The notes: generated by a model from the letters alone, not told the origin. Counted from the stretch's first letter, positions 10,385-22,379 are shown. The stretch is 50,094 nucleotides of DNA from Pseudomonadales bacterium (GCA_019090385.1 JAHRWB010000208.1:1-50094); one strand, 5' to 3'. Numbers and translations: made by a program.

Positions 10385-10819
10385 ATGCATCTCAATAATT
10401 TACATCCGGCGCCTGGTAGTAAGCGTCCGAAAAAACGTGTTGGCAGAGGAATGAGTTCGGGTTGTGGTAAAACCTCATCCCGTGGGCAAAAAGGCCAGAA
10501 AGCCCGTTCAGGTGGTAGTATTAAACCTGGGTTTGAAGGTGGTCAGATGCCTTTGCAAATGCGCTTGCCCAAGTTTGGTTTTCGTTCTCGAATAGGTCTT
10601 GTTACGGCTGAAGTCCGGCTGAGTGAATTGGCCAAAATTGAGGGAGAGCAAATCGATCTTGATGCTTTGAAGGCAGTAAATGTGGTGTCGCGTAATATTA
10701 AGCGCGCACGTATTATGCTTTCTGGAGAAATAGATCGAGCAGTGACAGTAAAAGGCATAAGAGTCAGTAATGGTGCCCGTGCTGCAATCGAAAAGGCCGG
10801 AGGCAAGGTAGAAGATTAA
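10385..10819 (+). CDS. rplO: 50S ribosomal protein L15
   Basis: Late-assembly large-subunit protein. It has 144 residues, the E. coli length. The glycine-rich basic N-terminus [20 protein letters not shown] and [15 protein letters not shown] are typical. It starts 3 bases after rpmD and its stop overlaps the secY start by one base (TAATG). Confidence 0.98.
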   Translation: MHLNNLHPAPGSKRPKKRVGRGMSSGCGKTSSRGQKGQKARSGGSIKPGFEGGQMPLQMRLPKFGFRSRIGLVTAEVRLSELAKIEGEQIDLDALKAVNVVSRNIKRARIMLSGEIDRAVTVKGIRVSNGARAAIEKAGGKVED

Positions 10820-12138
10820 TGGCCAGTAATCCGACATTAGCTGGAAATCAGGCCGGTCTTGCGGAACTCCGTAACAGACTGCTGTTTGTCCTGTTCGCGC
10901 TTTTGATTTATCGGGTAGGTACCCATATTCCTGTACCAGGCATTAATCCTGAAAGGCTACGCCAGCTATTTGATCAGAATCAGGGTGGAATTTTAGATCT
11001 GTTCAATATGTTTTCCGGAGGTGCTCTGGAACGTATGAGCATCTTATCTCTGGGTGTTGTGCCGTATATTACTTCAAGCATCGTAATGAACCTTTTGTCT
11101 ATGATGCATCCGCCCTTAATGCAGTTGCGTAAGGAAGGCGAGTCGGGACGTAGAAAAATAACCCAGTACACGCGTTATGGCACATTGTTGCTTTCTGTCG
11201 TCCAGGGCAGCGTGTTATCAATAAATCTGGCCAATCAGGGCTTGGCTTTTGCTCCGAGTTTTGGCTTCTATTTTGTTGCTGCTATAACGTTGGTGACAGG
11301 CGCAATATTTATGATGTGGTTAGGCGAGCAAATTACCGAACGAGGGGTGGGTAACGGCATCTCATTGCTCATTTTTTCGGGTATTGTGTCGGGCTTTCCT
11401 TCCGCCATAGGCAGATCTTTTGAGGCTGCCAGACAGGGTGATATTAATATAGTCGCTTTACTTGCTATCGCAATGTTTGCGGTAGTGATCGTCGGCTTCG
11501 TCGTTTTTATTGAGCGAGGGCAGCGGCGTATAACCGTGAATTATGCCAAGCGTCAGCAAGGCCGCAAAGTTTATCAGGCCCAAAGTAGCCATTTGCCACT
11601 CAAGGTAAACATGGCGGGCGTTATCCCGGCAATTTTTGCATCGAGCATGTTGTTGGCACCCGCTTCCATGGCGCAATGGTTTGGCCAGACGCCTGGATTT
11701 GAGTGGTTTCAGCAGATTGCCTTATTGCTTTCGCCAGGGCAGCCGCTTTACATCCTATTATTTGCAGCAGGCATTATGTTTTTTAGTTTCTTTTATACTG
11801 CACTGACTTTTGACCCCAAAGAGGTCGCCGATAATCTTAAGCGGCAGGGGGCTTATGTGCCGGGGATAAGGCCAGGACAACATACTGCACGGTATATTGA
11901 CGGCGTGATAACACGATTGACGTTGTTTGGAGCATTGTATGTAACGCTGGTGTGTTTATTGCCTGAGTTTATGGTGGTGTTCTTTAACGTTACTTTTCAG
12001 TTGGGAGGCACAGCTTTACTTATTGTAGTAGTGGTTGCCATGGACTTTATTTCTCAGGTCCAGTCACATCTGATGTCCAGTCAGTATTCAAAATTAATGG
12101 AGAAGTCTAATCTCAAGAACTACGGTGGCCGGCGCTGA
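10819..12138 (+). CDS. secY: preprotein translocase subunit SecY
   Basis: Channel-forming subunit of the SecYEG inner-membrane translocon. It has 439 residues (443 in E. coli) and ten predicted membrane segments. Conserved motifs include [14 protein letters not shown] in the first helix region, the plug segment with [13 protein letters not shown], and the cytoplasmic loop [13 protein letters not shown]. It is coupled to rplO through a one-base overlap, placing membrane insertion in the ribosomal operon as in other bacteria. Confidence 0.99.
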   Translation: MASNPTLAGNQAGLAELRNRLLFVLFALLIYRVGTHIPVPGINPERLRQLFDQNQGGILDLFNMFSGGALERMSILSLGVVPYITSSIVMNLLSMMHPPLMQLRKEGESGRRKITQYTRYGTLLLSVVQGSVLSINLANQGLAFAPSFGFYFVAAITLVTGAIFMMWLGEQITERGVGNGISLLIFSGIVSGFPSAIGRSFEAARQGDINIVALLAIAMFAVVIVGFVVFIERGQRRITVNYAKRQQGRKVYQAQSSHLPLKVNMAGVIPAIFASSMLLAPASMAQWFGQTPGFEWFQQIALLLSPGQPLYILLFAAGIMFFSFFYTALTFDPKEVADNLKRQGAYVPGIRPGQHTARYIDGVITRLTLFGALYVTLVCLLPEFMVVFFNVTFQLGGTALLIVVVVAMDFISQVQSHLMSSQYSKLMEKSNLKNYGGRR

Positions 12139-12163
12139 ATACAGTTAGCTTTACCGGTAGTAG

Positions 12164-12301
<138 letters not shown>

Positions 12302-12347
12302 TGGGTAGTTATTACTTGAATAGAACTATTGCAAGGGCTAAGCTTTC

Positions 12348-12376
12348 GCACCTTTTTTTAGGTGCCGCTGTTTTTG
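12348..12376 (+). terminator. hairpin with T run between rpmJ and rpsM
   Basis: GCACCT (12348-12353) pairs with AGGTGC (12360-12365) around a T loop, and a TTTTT run follows at 12371-12375. The 5-base offset between stem and T run makes it an imperfect intrinsic terminator. It would mark the boundary between the spc and alpha operons. Confidence 0.45.
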
Positions 12377-12475
12377 ATAGTGCCGTCTCATTTAGAGTCT
12401 GACACTTAATAGTAAAAACGGTCGTTATCAATGCATAGCGCAGTCAATAATTAAAGATTAGAAACGGAGCGGTAC

Positions 12476-12832
12476 ATGGCGCGAATTGCCGGAATTAACA
12501 TACCAGACAAAAAACATGCGGTTATTTCATTAACCTATATTTTTGGGATTGGCAGAACCCGAGCCAAGCAGATATGCGTTGTAGCCGGTATTAAGCCTGA
12601 TGCGCAAATTTTGGATCTGACAGAAGCAGAGTTGGATAGTCTGCGTACTGAGGTGGGTAAGTTCTCGGTTGAAGGCGATTTGCGGCGAGAAACCTCCATG
12701 AACATTAAGCGCCTGATGGATTTGGGCTGTTATCGTGGCATTCGGCATCGCCGGGGCATGCCTGTTCGTGGCCAACGTACACGTACCAATGCCCGGACGC
12801 GAAAAGGACCCAAGCGGCCTATTCGTAAATAG
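12476..12832 (+). CDS. rpsM: 30S ribosomal protein S13
   Basis: Head protein that contacts the P-site tRNA and L5 across the interface. It has 118 residues, the E. coli length, starting [14 protein letters not shown]. The helix-two-turn-helix block [13 protein letters not shown] and the basic C-terminal [15 protein letters not shown] are conserved. It is first in the alpha operon; the 174 bp gap upstream holds a hairpin but no confident promoter. Confidence 0.98.
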   Translation: MARIAGINIPDKKHAVISLTYIFGIGRTRAKQICVVAGIKPDAQILDLTEAELDSLRTEVGKFSVEGDLRRETSMNIKRLMDLGCYRGIRHRRGMPVRGQRTRTNARTRKGPKRPIRK

Positions 12833-12906
12833 CATTGAATGCATTGTTTTAAATTAGAAGTTAGGAAAATCGACTCAGCATATGCGGGTCCGGAGTAAGA
12901 ACTGAA

Positions 12907-13287
12907 ATGGCCGAATCAAGCCGTAAAAAAGATAAAAGAACCGTTATTGATGGAGTAGCGCATATTCACGCTTCCTTTAATAACACAATTATCACAATTT
13001 CAGACCGCCAGGGCAATGCGCTGTGCTGGGCGACGGCCGGCGGATCGGGCTTTAGAGGTTCACGAAAAAGTACGCCGTTTGCTGCCCAGGTTGCTGCAGA
13101 ACGTGCAGCGGCCGCGGCTGAAGAATACGGTTTGCAGAGCGTAGATGTCTACGTTAAAGGCCCTGGACCCGGTCGTGAATCGGCAGTACGAGCATTGAAT
13201 GCTGCTGGTTTAAGAATCAATTCCATTGCCGACATAACACCCGTTCCACACAACGGATGTCGTCCACCCAAGAAGCGTCGTGTTTAA
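12907..13287 (+). CDS. rpsK: 30S ribosomal protein S11
   Basis: Platform protein near the mRNA exit. It has 126 residues (129 in E. coli). The [19 protein letters not shown] and [18 protein letters not shown] blocks and the ending [13 protein letters not shown] are diagnostic. Confidence 0.98.
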   Translation: MAESSRKKDKRTVIDGVAHIHASFNNTIITISDRQGNALCWATAGGSGFRGSRKSTPFAAQVAAERAAAAAEEYGLQSVDVYVKGPGPGRESAVRALNAAGLRINSIADITPVPHNGCRPPKKRRV

Positions 13288-13324
13288 GCGCATATATAAC
13301 GTATTTTAAGGAGAGGCTTGTATT

Positions 13325-13945
13325 ATGGCCCGTTATTTAGGACCCACATGTAAGTTAGCACGGCGCGAAGGAACTGATCTGTTTCTGAAGAGCGGTGTTC
13401 GTCCCCTGGACTCTAAATGTAAGGCCGATACTGTACCCGGCCAGCATGGAGCACGTCGTGGACGTTTATCTGACTATGCCGTTCAATTGCGTGAAAAGCA
13501 AAAAGTTAGAAGAATTTATGGTGTGCTGGAAAAGCAATTCCGTAACTATTACAAAAAAGCTGATAAACAGAAAGGTGCGACGGGTGAAAACCTGTTGGTC
13601 TTGCTCGAAACTAGGTTGGACAACGTAGCTTATCGCATCGGTTTTGGTAGTACCCGTGCGGAATCCAGACAACTCATTTCACATAAAGCTGTGCTTGTGA
13701 ATGGCAAGCCTGTCAATATTCCGTCGTTTCACATACAGCCTGACGACGTAATTAGTATTCGTGAAAAGTCCAAACCTCAGCTGCGTATCAAAGCCGCACT
13801 GGCGCTCGCATCTCAGCGTGGGGCGATTGAATGGATTGATGTGGACACGGAGAAGTTTGAAGGTGTATATAAGCGCCATCCTGATCGGGAAGAATTGCCC
13901 GCAGAAATAAACGAAAATTTTATTGTGGAGCTTTACTCCAAGTAA
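13325..13945 (+). CDS. rpsD: 30S ribosomal protein S4
   Basis: 16S assembly initiator and, in E. coli, translational repressor of the alpha operon. It has 206 residues, the E. coli length. The N-terminus [19 protein letters not shown] and the S4 RNA-binding domain around [19 protein letters not shown] (residues 116-134) are clear. A strong AGGAGAGG ribosome-binding site precedes the ATG. Confidence 0.98.
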   Translation: MARYLGPTCKLARREGTDLFLKSGVRPLDSKCKADTVPGQHGARRGRLSDYAVQLREKQKVRRIYGVLEKQFRNYYKKADKQKGATGENLLVLLETRLDNVAYRIGFGSTRAESRQLISHKAVLVNGKPVNIPSFHIQPDDVISIREKSKPQLRIKAALALASQRGAIEWIDVDTEKFEGVYKRHPDREELPAEINENFIVELYSK

Positions 13946-13997
13946 GTGGCATTCTTTTTTGGATGTTGCTCACAAAACAAGTAGGAGAGTGGATCAT

Positions 13998-14987
13998 ATG
14001 GGACAGTCGGTTAATGAATTTCTGACGCCAAGACACATCGATGTACAGGACGTAAGTGCAACCAGGGCTCGAGTAACACTCGAACCTTTAGAGCGCGGTT
14101 TTGGGCATACCCTGGGAAATACGCTAAGACGTATTTTACTATCGTCTATGCCTGGCTGTGCCATTACTGAAGTGCAAATTGATGGCGTGTTGCATGAATA
14201 CAGCGCCATGGAAGGTGTACAGGAAGACGTAATTGATATCCTACTCAATCTTAAAGGCATGTCCGTTATTATGCATAATAATGATGAAGCCATTATTGGA
14301 TTGAGTAAAACTGGGCCCGGAACGGTAACTGCGGGTGACTTTCAGCTTTCACAGGATATTGAAATAGTGAATCCTGAGCATTTGCTATGTACTCTGAATA
14401 GCCAGGGTAGTATCAAAATGGAAGTCAAAATTACCCGTGGACGAGGTTATGAAACTTCCGATGCACGCTATGCTGATGAGGAAGAAACGCGCCCAATTGG
14501 CGTATTACGTCTCGATGCTACCTATAGTCCCATGCGCCGAGTGTCTTATACCGTTGAAAGTGCGCGTGTTGAGCAGCGTACGGACTTGGACAAACTAATT
14601 TTGGATCTGGAGACCAACGGTACCATTGATCCAGAAGAAGCGATTAAAAAGGCAGCGACGATATTGCAGCAGCAATTGGCAGTGTTTGTTGACCTTGAGA
14701 ATGAAGTTGAACCAGTACCTGAGGAGAAGGAAGACGAAATTGATCCGATTCTTCTTCGTCCAGTGGATGATCTGGAATTGACTGTGCGTTCGGCTAATTG
14801 TCTGAAGGCAGAAAATATATATTACATCGGAGACCTGATTCAGCGTACGGAAGTAGAATTGCTGAAAACTCCAAATTTGGGTAAGAAGTCTCTGACAGAG
14901 ATTAAAGATGTTTTAGCATCCCGCGGTTTGTCGCTTGGCATGCGACTTGAAAACTGGCCACCTGCCAGTTTGCGAGTCGGAGCCTAA
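13998..14987 (+). CDS. rpoA: RNA polymerase alpha subunit
   Basis: Alpha subunit: dimerisation and assembly through the N-domain, activator and UP-element contacts through the C-domain. With ATG 13998 it has 329 residues, identical to the E. coli length. [23 protein letters not shown] near residues 32-54 (quoted here as landmarks only) is the dimer interface; the C-domain carries [18 protein letters not shown] with the DNA-contact residues. A GTAGGAGAG ribosome-binding site lies 9 bases upstream, which rules out the longer start at 13923 inside rpsD. Confidence 0.98.
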   Translation: MGQSVNEFLTPRHIDVQDVSATRARVTLEPLERGFGHTLGNTLRRILLSSMPGCAITEVQIDGVLHEYSAMEGVQEDVIDILLNLKGMSVIMHNNDEAIIGLSKTGPGTVTAGDFQLSQDIEIVNPEHLLCTLNSQGSIKMEVKITRGRGYETSDARYADEEETRPIGVLRLDATYSPMRRVSYTVESARVEQRTDLDKLILDLETNGTIDPEEAIKKAATILQQQLAVFVDLENEVEPVPEEKEDEIDPILLRPVDDLELTVRSANCLKAENIYYIGDLIQRTEVELLKTPNLGKKSLTEIKDVLASRGLSLGMRLENWPPASLRVGA

Positions 14988-15017
14988 TCAGTCAGTATTT
15001 AGTCGAAGGAATTTGTT

Positions 15018-15431
15018 ATGCGTCATCGTAAAAGCGGACGACAGTTAAATAGAAACAGTTCACATCGTAAAGCGATGTTTCGTAATATGGCAGTGTCCTT
15101 GATTGAGCACGAACTCATAAAAACCACCGTGCCTAAGGCAAAAGAATTACGGCGTGTTGCTGAACCTTTGATCACCTTGTCGAAGCAAGATTCAGTTGAA
15201 AATCGCAGGTTGGCATTTGCACGCACACGTAGCGATATGGCAGTTGGAAAATTATTCACTGAATTAGGCCCTCGGTATCAGTCGCGCCCAGGTGGTTATA
15301 CTCGTATATTAAAGTGCGGTTTCCGTACTGGTGATGCGGCACCAATGGCTTATGTTGAATTGGTTGATCGACCCATTCCGGAAGACGAAGATCTGGATGT
15401 CAGCGAAAGCAGTGAAGAATCGGCAGAATAA
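15018..15431 (+). CDS. rplQ: 50S ribosomal protein L17
   Basis: Tunnel-exit large-subunit protein, last of the alpha operon. It has 137 residues (127 in E. coli); the extra part is an acidic C-terminal tail after the PIPEDEDL stretch. The N-terminus [20 protein letters not shown] is canonical. No terminator is visible between it and the next gene, whose probable start lies inside it. Confidence 0.98.
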   Translation: MRHRKSGRQLNRNSSHRKAMFRNMAVSLIEHELIKTTVPKAKELRRVAEPLITLSKQDSVENRRLAFARTRSDMAVGKLFTELGPRYQSRPGGYTRILKCGFRTGDAAPMAYVELVDRPIPEDEDLDVSESSEESAE

Positions 15432-17586
15432 GCATCTATATGTTTGTGCTTTAAGCTCGACACGAAATTGGAATAGCATTTCTCGGCTATTTATTGCAGC
15501 GCTCCTTATGGGAGCGTTGTCCGTTCTGGGGCAGCCATCTGATGTAACATCGCCTGACGCCGCCTCTAATAAACCCACCTCTAGTTCGACCACTATTGAA
15601 GAACTCACCGTTTACTCCACCCGTGGGAAGAAATATTTACGAGAGGTACCCGCAGCGATTTCTGTTATCGATAAAAACAGTATCCAGCGCGGTCGCCAGC
15701 AACTCGGGTTGGATGAATCACTCAATGCAGTACCGGGCGTATTTTCTCAAAACAGGTATAACTACGCGCAGGACTTACGCATCGCGATTCGGGGATTTGG
15801 GGCCCGGGCCAATTTTGGAATCCGCGGTATTCGTATCTATTCAGACGGTATTCCTGCCACATTAGCTGATGGTCAGAGCGGTGTAGACGATATTGATCTG
15901 GGTTCTACAGAGCGAATCGAAGTTATTCGTGGGCCCTCATCTTCGCTGTACGGAGCATCCTCTGGCGGAGTAATCAACCTGTATAGTGAAGAGGGTCCCG
16001 AGATTCCCTTCATCGAAGCACGGGTGACTCTGGGTGAATATGGCATGCAAAACTACCAGATAAAAACCGGAGGACAATCTGGTAAGTTGAATTATCTGGC
16101 GAATATTTCACATTTCAAATATGAAGGATACAGAGATTTATCATCAGTCGAATCAAGCTTGCTGAATACCAGGTTTCGCTACGATTTTAATAGTGACTCG
16201 GATTTCACTGTAATTTTAAATTTGGTGGATTCTCCCAGTGCGCAGGATTCGGGCGCTATTACCAGCACCCAGGTTAGGGAAGACCCGAGGCAGGCCCAGC
16301 AAAGAAACATAAGCTCCAACGCGGGAGAAAAATTTGATCAGCAAAAGCTAGGCTTTGTATACCATAAAAATATCGGTGAACATCAAGAGCTGACTGTACG
16401 TAATTACTATTTATGGCGAGATTTTTCTACATTTTTGCCCATTGGAACGCATATCAATTTTGTGCCAGACGATGGTGTTGTTTCGTTCGATCGATTTTTT
16501 TATGGTGGTGGTATTCAATATAGTTTTTCTGGTGAACTATTTGGCAAACCCTATGAGACCATTTTGGGTATCGATGCTGATGTACAAAAGGATGACAGGC
16601 TTCGTTTTCTGAATGAAGCAGGGGTTCGGGGACAGCTGAGTTTTGATCAGATAGAAAAAGCAGAAATACTGGGGCTCTATATACGTAACGAGTACGCTTT
16701 AAGCGATGCAGTTGATTTTGTGCTAGGTATACGTTACGACTCAGTTAAATTGTCAGTATCAGACAAATTTGGAAACAATGGAGATCAGTCCAGCAATCTG
16801 GATTTTGAAGAACTCAGCCCTACCGTGGGTTTTGTATGGGAAGCACGCGAAAATCTTAGTTTTTATGCGAATTACTCCACTGCTTTTGAAACCCCTACTT
16901 TCACTGAGCTGGCCAGCCCCCCACGTAACCTGGATGTTAGTCTGGGAGGATTTACGAATGTTGTTGCTCAACAGGCCAAAGGGATGGAGATTGGCCTTAA
17001 GGGAAGCTTTCTGGGAGAAAGAATTTACCTGGATATAGCGGCCTTTTCCATGCAGGTCGACGATGAAATTACCAATGTCATTAATATTGGTGACCGGGCC
17101 TTCTTTGATAACGCCGATACCGACAGGCAAGGTTTGGAGGTATATGCTGTTGCTGAGTTAACAACTGAGCTCATGCTCAGTTTTGCCTATACTTTTTCGG
17201 ACTTCAAATTTGATAAATTTTCATCGAATGAACAATTCGAAGGAAATTATTTACCGGGCTTGCCAGAGAATCAGGCATATATTGAGTTGGAATATCAGCA
17301 TGACTCAGGGGTCTACCTTGTGGGTGATGTTTTGTATGTGGACAAACTATATGTGAATAATGCAAATACCTTCGCCAATAAAGCATCCGTGGTTACCAAC
17401 ATTCGTGCCGGATACTCCCGAATGCTGGGGAACTGGAAGATAGAGCCGTTTCTAGGCATTAATAACGTTTTTGATGAGCGTTATAACAGTAATGTTAGAA
17501 TAAATGGCTTTGGCGGTCGCTTGTTTGAACCCGGTCCGCCACTAAATATTTATGGCGGCATAGCTTTGCGTATGGATATTCGCTGA
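15397..17586 (+). CDS. TonB-dependent outer-membrane receptor
   Basis: Outer-membrane gated porin that probably takes up an iron or other metal chelate; the substrate cannot be told. It has about 729 residues from ATG 15397. A hydrophobic signal segment ([15 protein letters not shown]) is followed by a TonB-box-like EELTVYSTR and a plug domain ([11 protein letters not shown] to [11 protein letters not shown]), then a long beta-barrel with many alternating aromatic strands. No ATG, GTG or TTG lies between the rplQ stop and the signal core, so translation begins inside rplQ (ATG 15397 or GTG 15412) or at the late ATG 15508. The C-terminal residue is Arg, not the usual aromatic. Location straight after the alpha operon is unusual. 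Confidence 0.9.
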   Translation: MSAKAVKNRQNKHLYVCALSSTRNWNSISRLFIAALLMGALSVLGQPSDVTSPDAASNKPTSSSTTIEELTVYSTRGKKYLREVPAAISVIDKNSIQRGRQQLGLDESLNAVPGVFSQNRYNYAQDLRIAIRGFGARANFGIRGIRIYSDGIPATLADGQSGVDDIDLGSTERIEVIRGPSSSLYGASSGGVINLYSEEGPEIPFIEARVTLGEYGMQNYQIKTGGQSGKLNYLANISHFKYEGYRDLSSVESSLLNTRFRYDFNSDSDFTVILNLVDSPSAQDSGAITSTQVREDPRQAQQRNISSNAGEKFDQQKLGFVYHKNIGEHQELTVRNYYLWRDFSTFLPIGTHINFVPDDGVVSFDRFFYGGGIQYSFSGELFGKPYETILGIDADVQKDDRLRFLNEAGVRGQLSFDQIEKAEILGLYIRNEYALSDAVDFVLGIRYDSVKLSVSDKFGNNGDQSSNLDFEELSPTVGFVWEARENLSFYANYSTAFETPTFTELASPPRNLDVSLGGFTNVVAQQAKGMEIGLKGSFLGERIYLDIAAFSMQVDDEITNVINIGDRAFFDNADTDRQGLEVYAVAELTTELMLSFAYTFSDFKFDKFSSNEQFEGNYLPGLPENQAYIELEYQHDSGVYLVGDVLYVDKLYVNNANTFANKASVVTNIRAGYSRMLGNWKIEPFLGINNVFDERYNSNVRINGFGGRLFEPGPPLNIYGGIALRMDIR

Positions 17587-17642
17587 CCATTAAGGCTGCT
17601 GCCATTTGACTTGTTTTCACCGTAGTTATCTTTACTGGCCTT

Positions 17643-17674
17643 CTTTAAGGGCCTCGTTTAAAAGGCCCCTTTAA
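17643..17674. terminator. bidirectional terminator between TonB receptor and uvrA
   Basis: AAGGGCCT (17647-17654) pairs with AGGCCCCTT (17663-17671) with one extra C, flanked by T-rich and A-rich runs on both sides. It lies between two convergent genes, so it can serve both strands. Confidence 0.55.
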
Positions 17675-17693
17675 TTGCCCCATTCAATGTCTT

Positions 17694-20600
17694 CTAGGTG
17701 CCGGAATTTTTGGTTTTACGGGGTTTTCTGATTTTTTTTTGACTAACGGCTTTGTCTGTCTTGGGAATCAGTAGCGGTGCTAAAAAATTCCCGGTATGGG
17801 AGTTCCTGCACTTTATCAGTTCTTCCGGCGTACCGGCTGCCACCAGGGTACCTCCGCCTGAACCGCCCTCTGGGCCCATATCCATTATCCAGTCAGCGGT
17901 CTTAATAACATCCAGGTTGTGTTCAATAACAATGACTGTATTGCCTTGGTTTCTGAGTTTATGCAGTACTTCCATGAGTTGTTTGATATCCTGGAAGTGA
18001 AGGCCAGTGGTTGGTTCATCCAGAATATACAGGGTATTGCCAGTATCCCGCTTGGAAAGTTCACGTGACAGTTTTATGCGTTGCGCTTCACCCCCCGATA
18101 ACGTCGTCGCGCTCTGGCCAAGACGAATATATGATAGCCCGACGTCCATCAAGGTTTGAAGCTTTCGCTGTAACATGGGTATGGCGTCAAAGAATGATCG
18201 GGCGTCCTCTATTGTCATATCCAGAATTTCGTGGATGTTTTTACCTTTATATTTTATGTCGAGTGTTTCTCTGTTGTAGCGTTTGCCCTTACAGGAGTCA
18301 CAGGAAACATAAATATCCGGCAAAAAGTGCATTTCTACTTTGATGAGACCGTCACCCTGGCATAGTTCGCAGCGGCCACCTTTGACATTGAAGCTGAAGC
18401 GGCCGGGCTTGTACCCACGCGTGCGCGCTTCCTGTGTCTGTGCAAACAATTCTCGTATTGGTGTGAACAAGCCGGTGTATGTTGCCGGATTTGAACGAGG
18501 GGTTCGCCCTATTGGGCTTTGGTCTATGTCGACTACTTTGTCCAGATGTTCCAGGCCGCGAATTTCATCGTGTGCGGCGGCTTTGAGCGTCGTTGCTTTG
18601 TTCAGTACTTTGGCGGCAACTGGATAAAGTGTATGGTTTATGAGGGTAGATTTTCCAGAGCCTGAAACACCGGTTACACAGGTAAATAGGCCAATGGGTA
18701 TATCGACTGACAAATTCTGTAGGTTATTGGATGAAGCATTTTTAATCTGGATAAGCTTTTCCGGATCAAAAGCAAAGCGCTTTTTGGGGATAGCTATACT
18801 GGCTTTTCCAGATAGAAATTGTCCGGTGATGGACTGTTCACAATTAATAAGATCGTCTATGCCACCCTGGGCAACTACTTCACCACCGTGAATTCCCGCA
18901 CCTGGGCCAATATCCACAACGTAATCTGCTGCCCGAATGGCATCTTCATCGTGTTCGACAACAATCACAGTATTTCCCAGGTCACGCAAGCGCACCAGCG
19001 TTCCTAGCAGGCGTTCATTGTCGCGCTGGTGCAATCCTATGGAAGGTTCATCCAATATGTACATTACGCCCACCAGACCAGCGCCAATTTGGCTGGCTAG
19101 TCGAATGCGCTGGGCTTCTCCACCGGACAATGTTTCAGCACTTCTGTTCAGGGTAAGGTAATTCAGCCCGACGTCGACAAGAAATTGTAAGCGCGCATTA
19201 ATTTCTTTGAGAATTTTTTCTGCAATTGCACCCCGGCGCCCGGTAAGATTGAGAGCACTAAAGTGGGCCATTGCTTCCTCGATGGAGCGAGAGGTAGTGC
19301 TAGGAAGGTCTGCCCCGCTTATTAGTACATGGCGCGATGACTCTTTTAGACGAGCGCCATTACAATTCGGGCAAGTTTGGACTGTTAGGAATTTTTGTAG
19401 GTTGTCGCGTACCATTGTGGAATCGGATTCGTGATAGCGTCGATCCATATTTGGGATTATTCCCTCAAACTTATGGGTGCGTTTTACTACATCACCACGA
19501 TCGTTAGCATAGCTGAATTCAATTTTTTCTTTGCCGCTGCCATAGAGTAGGCAGTTTAGATGTTCCTCACCGATTGTGTTTAGTGGCGAATCTATATCAA
19601 ATCCGTAGTGATCAGCCAATGAAGAGAGCATGTGGAAATAATATACATTACGTCGATCCCAGCCACGTATAGCCCCCTCGGATAAGCTAAGCTCATCGTC
19701 ATGAATCACCAGGTCAATATCAAAAAACTGCTTTACGCCCAGACCATCACAATCAGAGCAGGCACCTGCTGGATTGTTGAATGAGAAGGATCTGGGTTCG
19801 AGTTCGCTGATACTATAACCGCAATCCGGACAGGCAAAGCGTGCGGAGAATACCAGGTCATCCTGGGGAGTTTTTTCATCGCCCGTATCCATAAAGGAAA
19901 CAGCTGCAACTCCATCAGCAAGGCCAATCGCAGTTTCAAATGATTCTGCCAGACGTTGCTGGATGTCGGGACTAACCTTTAACCTGTCCACAACAGCCTG
20001 GATACTATGTTTCTTTTTCTTATCCAGTTCTGGAGGATGGTCCAGATCAACGACAATGCCGTCGACGCGCGCGCGAATAAAGCCGTTAGAAATTAGTTCC
20101 CGAAACAGATGTAAATGTTCTCCCTTCCGGTCTACGACTATGGGGGCGAGTATCATTATCCGAGTGTCTTTGGGCAGAGCTAGAACCTGATCGACCATCT
20201 GGCTAATGGTTTGTGCATCCAGCTTTTTGTTGTGTGTGGGACAATAGGGTTCCCCGACACGTGCATACAGCAATCGCAGGTAATCATATATTTCAGTAAT
20301 GGTTCCGACGGTAGAGCGTGGATTATGTGAAGTTGATTTTTGTTCAATCGAAATGGCCGGCGAAAGCCCTTCAATATGATCGATATCAGGCTTTTCCATC
20401 ATAGATAGAAATTGCCGCGCATAGGCTGACAATGATTCTACATAGCGGCGCTGTCCCTCTGCATATAATGTGTCAAAGGCTAGCGATGATTTACCAGAGC
20501 CGGACAGGCCAGTAATAACAATAAGTTTGTCCCTGGGCAGGTCCAGATTTATGTTTTTAAGATTGTGGGTTCGAGCACCCTGAATTGATATTGTATCCAC
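17694..20600 (-). CDS. uvrA: UvrABC excinuclease ATPase subunit UvrA
   Basis: DNA-damage recognition ATPase of nucleotide excision repair. It has 968 residues (940 in E. coli). Two ABC ATPase modules are present: Walker A GLSGSGKS at 31-38 and GVSGSGKS near 645, and two signature motifs LSGGEAQRI. Zinc-finger cysteines occur in [15 protein letters not shown] and [17 protein letters not shown]. The C-terminus carries a basic extension ([10 protein letters not shown]). It is divergent from ssb, the classical arrangement, but no LexA box is seen in the shared gap. Confidence 0.99.
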   Translation of the reverse strand: MDTISIQGARTHNLKNINLDLPRDKLIVITGLSGSGKSSLAFDTLYAEGQRRYVESLSAYARQFLSMMEKPDIDHIEGLSPAISIEQKSTSHNPRSTVGTITEIYDYLRLLYARVGEPYCPTHNKKLDAQTISQMVDQVLALPKDTRIMILAPIVVDRKGEHLHLFRELISNGFIRARVDGIVVDLDHPPELDKKKKHSIQAVVDRLKVSPDIQQRLAESFETAIGLADGVAAVSFMDTGDEKTPQDDLVFSARFACPDCGYSISELEPRSFSFNNPAGACSDCDGLGVKQFFDIDLVIHDDELSLSEGAIRGWDRRNVYYFHMLSSLADHYGFDIDSPLNTIGEEHLNCLLYGSGKEKIEFSYANDRGDVVKRTHKFEGIIPNMDRRYHESDSTMVRDNLQKFLTVQTCPNCNGARLKESSRHVLISGADLPSTTSRSIEEAMAHFSALNLTGRRGAIAEKILKEINARLQFLVDVGLNYLTLNRSAETLSGGEAQRIRLASQIGAGLVGVMYILDEPSIGLHQRDNERLLGTLVRLRDLGNTVIVVEHDEDAIRAADYVVDIGPGAGIHGGEVVAQGGIDDLINCEQSITGQFLSGKASIAIPKKRFAFDPEKLIQIKNASSNNLQNLSVDIPIGLFTCVTGVSGSGKSTLINHTLYPVAAKVLNKATTLKAAAHDEIRGLEHLDKVVDIDQSPIGRTPRSNPATYTGLFTPIRELFAQTQEARTRGYKPGRFSFNVKGGRCELCQGDGLIKVEMHFLPDIYVSCDSCKGKRYNRETLDIKYKGKNIHEILDMTIEDARSFFDAIPMLQRKLQTLMDVGLSYIRLGQSATTLSGGEAQRIKLSRELSKRDTGNTLYILDEPTTGLHFQDIKQLMEVLHKLRNQGNTVIVIEHNLDVIKTADWIMDMGPEGGSGGGTLVAAGTPEELIKCRNSHTGNFLAPLLIPKTDKAVSQKKIRKPRKTKNSGT

Positions 20601-20880
20601 AGATAAGGCTTCAGATAAAACCAGGCAAAATACCGTTTATGGGCCTATCTAGCAACTCCCATTATCGCTATTTTGCATATCTTGCGTATTCTCACATTGG
20701 CTATGGTGGATGACGGTAGTAATTTTTTGGACTTAATATACACTGACTTCATCAACTGAATGATCTGCTAACCAGGCGGGTAAATCCCATTTCAGCCTGG
20801 GTTCGAGTCCTAATCAGAGGGCTAAATTGAAGCATTAAGTTGAAGGGCTAATTAATAGTAGGCTAACTAAGAGAAGGCAC
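20601..20880. other. uvrA-ssb divergent intergenic region
   Basis: A 280 bp gap that must hold the promoters for uvrA and ssb. I see no CTGT-N8-ACAG LexA operator and no confident sigma-70 boxes. A T-arm-like stretch (GGTTCGAGTCC near 20800) does not belong to a complete tRNA. The ssb ribosome-binding site AGAGAAGG sits just before 20881. Confidence 0.5.
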
Positions 20881-21318
20881 ATGGCACGAGGGGTTAATAA
20901 AGTAATACTGATAGGCAACCTGGGTAGAGATCCGGAAACCAGATACACCCAGGGTGGTGCACCGGTTACCAATTTCAGCGTAGCTACCTCTGAGGCGTGG
21001 AAAGATAAATCGACAGGCCAGCAGCAAGATCGTACAGAATGGCATAATGTTGTATGTTTTTCACGCTTGGCGGAAATCGCTGGTGAGTATCTGAAGCGGG
21101 GGTCCAAGGTTTACATTGAGGGCTCACTACGCACTAGTAATTGGGAAAAAGACGGGCAAAAGCATTACAAAACTGAAGTAATCGCCAGCAATCTGCAAAT
21201 GCTGGATAGCCGTGGTGCAGCACCGAATGGTGGCGCTCCGGTCATGGATAATCAGATGGAGCCTGTACACAATGTGGCAGATGCTCTTCCTGATTTTGAT
21301 GACGATATCCCGTTTTAG
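20881..21318 (+). CDS. ssb: single-stranded DNA-binding protein
   Basis: Tetrameric SSB that coats single-stranded DNA during replication and repair. It has 145 residues. The OB fold runs over residues 1-110 ([38 protein letters not shown]). A short linker leads to the acidic partner-binding tip DFDDDIPF at the C-terminus. The linker is shorter than in E. coli (178 residues) but within the range for the family. Confidence 0.98.
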   Translation: MARGVNKVILIGNLGRDPETRYTQGGAPVTNFSVATSEAWKDKSTGQQQDRTEWHNVVCFSRLAEIAGEYLKRGSKVYIEGSLRTSNWEKDGQKHYKTEVIASNLQMLDSRGAAPNGGAPVMDNQMEPVHNVADALPDFDDDIPF

Positions 21319-21407
21319 GTTTACCACTTTCAGGATTGTTGCGGCGGTTTAACAGTGCTCTCTGATAAGAAGTGCCAATGTCGCCGCCTGGGGGATCGTT
21401 CAGTTCC

Positions 21408-21446
21408 TTAGCCGCACAGCTACTGTAGCTTATGGCGCGCGGCTAA
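21408..21446. repeat. inverted repeat between convergent ssb and uppP
   Basis: TTAGCCGC (21408-21415) and GCGGCTAA (21439-21446) form an 8 bp stem with a 23-base loop; CACAGCT and AGCTGTG (21415-21421, 21454-21460) interleave with it. It lies between the two stop codons, so a terminator role is possible, but no T run follows. Confidence 0.35.
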
Positions 21447-21483
21447 AATGAGCAGCTGTGGCTCTTAAAATAAAGCAGTAAAA

Positions 21484-22275
21484 TCAAACCAGAGTTAGCA
21501 GGACGATGCCCAAAGCAATTCGGTAAATCACGTAAGGCGTCATGCCTGTGCGTTGCAAGAGCTTGATAAACAGGTGAATGCATAAAAATGCGCTAAACCC
21601 ACTCAGTATCGTTCCCGTGGCAAGTTCAGCCCAATTTACGGTGATATCTGCTTGCAGCAGATCGACCATAGCTAGCGTTGCGGCGCCTAAAATTGCTGGG
21701 ATAGACAGCAAAAACGAAAACCTCGCAGCGGTTTCGGGTGATAGTTTCAAAAAAAGTGCCGCGGTCATTGTGACCCCAGACCGGGAAGTTCCTGGGATAA
21801 TTGCCAGGGTCTGGGCCAGACCAATAAGCACCACCGCCTTCCAGGTTATATTGCTTTGGCTTGAATGATCGTTATGTTTCTCAGCGAACCAGAGAATAGC
21901 GCCAAATACTATGGATGAACATGCGATGATCAATGTAAGGCGCATTTCGGTTTCAATCAGATCTTTGAAAAACCAGCCGGCAACGATTAGTGGCAGTGTG
22001 GCAATGATAATTTTGAATAACAAAATGCAGTGTTCATCTGGCTTGCTGCCGGTGAGCAAACGTAGTCCACTTTGGGCGAAGTTTTGTATGTCGCTGCGAA
22101 AATACGCCAGCACGGCCATAAGTGAGCCGACATGGACAGCAATATCAAAAGCCAGACCCTGGTCAGGCCAACCCCAAATTTGATTGGGGATAATCAGGTG
22201 AGCAGAGCTGGAAACTGGGAGGAACTCAGTTATACCCTGGATCAGCGCTAGAAAAATTATTTGCAGTAGATCCAC
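21484..22275 (-). CDS. uppP: undecaprenyl-diphosphatase
   Basis: Integral membrane phosphatase that recycles undecaprenyl diphosphate to the carrier lipid for peptidoglycan and polysaccharide synthesis (BacA type, linked to bacitracin tolerance). It has 263 residues and about eight membrane segments. The two catalytic motifs are visible: QGITEFLPVSSSAHL near residue 14 and PGTSRSG near residue 160. The start ATG at 22275 is at the end of a divergent gap. It is monocistronic as seen here. Confidence 0.96.
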   Translation of the reverse strand: MDLLQIIFLALIQGITEFLPVSSSAHLIIPNQIWGWPDQGLAFDIAVHVGSLMAVLAYFRSDIQNFAQSGLRLLTGSKPDEHCILLFKIIIATLPLIVAGWFFKDLIETEMRLTLIIACSSIVFGAILWFAEKHNDHSSQSNITWKAVVLIGLAQTLAIIPGTSRSGVTMTAALFLKLSPETAARFSFLLSIPAILGAATLAMVDLLQADITVNWAELATGTILSGFSAFLCIHLFIKLLQRTGMTPYVIYRIALGIVLLTLV

Positions 22276-22350
22276 AGTTGATCGCTTTGTTTATTGTAGT
22301 CATTAGAACAGGCATAATTTTACCCTGCTACCCATGAAAAGCCAGTGAGA

Positions 22351-22379
22351 TTCACATACAGTGGTTTTGGGTAGATAAT
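22351..22379 (+). promoter_or_regulatory. candidate sigma-70 promoter for the LON-domain gene
   Basis: TTCACA (22351-22356) and GATAAT (22374-22379) are separated by 17 bases, 28 bases before the ATG at 22408. Each box differs from consensus by one base. Confidence 0.4.

Noticed and set aside
20785-20820. tRNA-like T arm (GGTTCGAGTCC) upstream of ssb
   Set aside because: No acceptor stem, D arm or anticodon arm can be built around it; the T stem itself pairs poorly.
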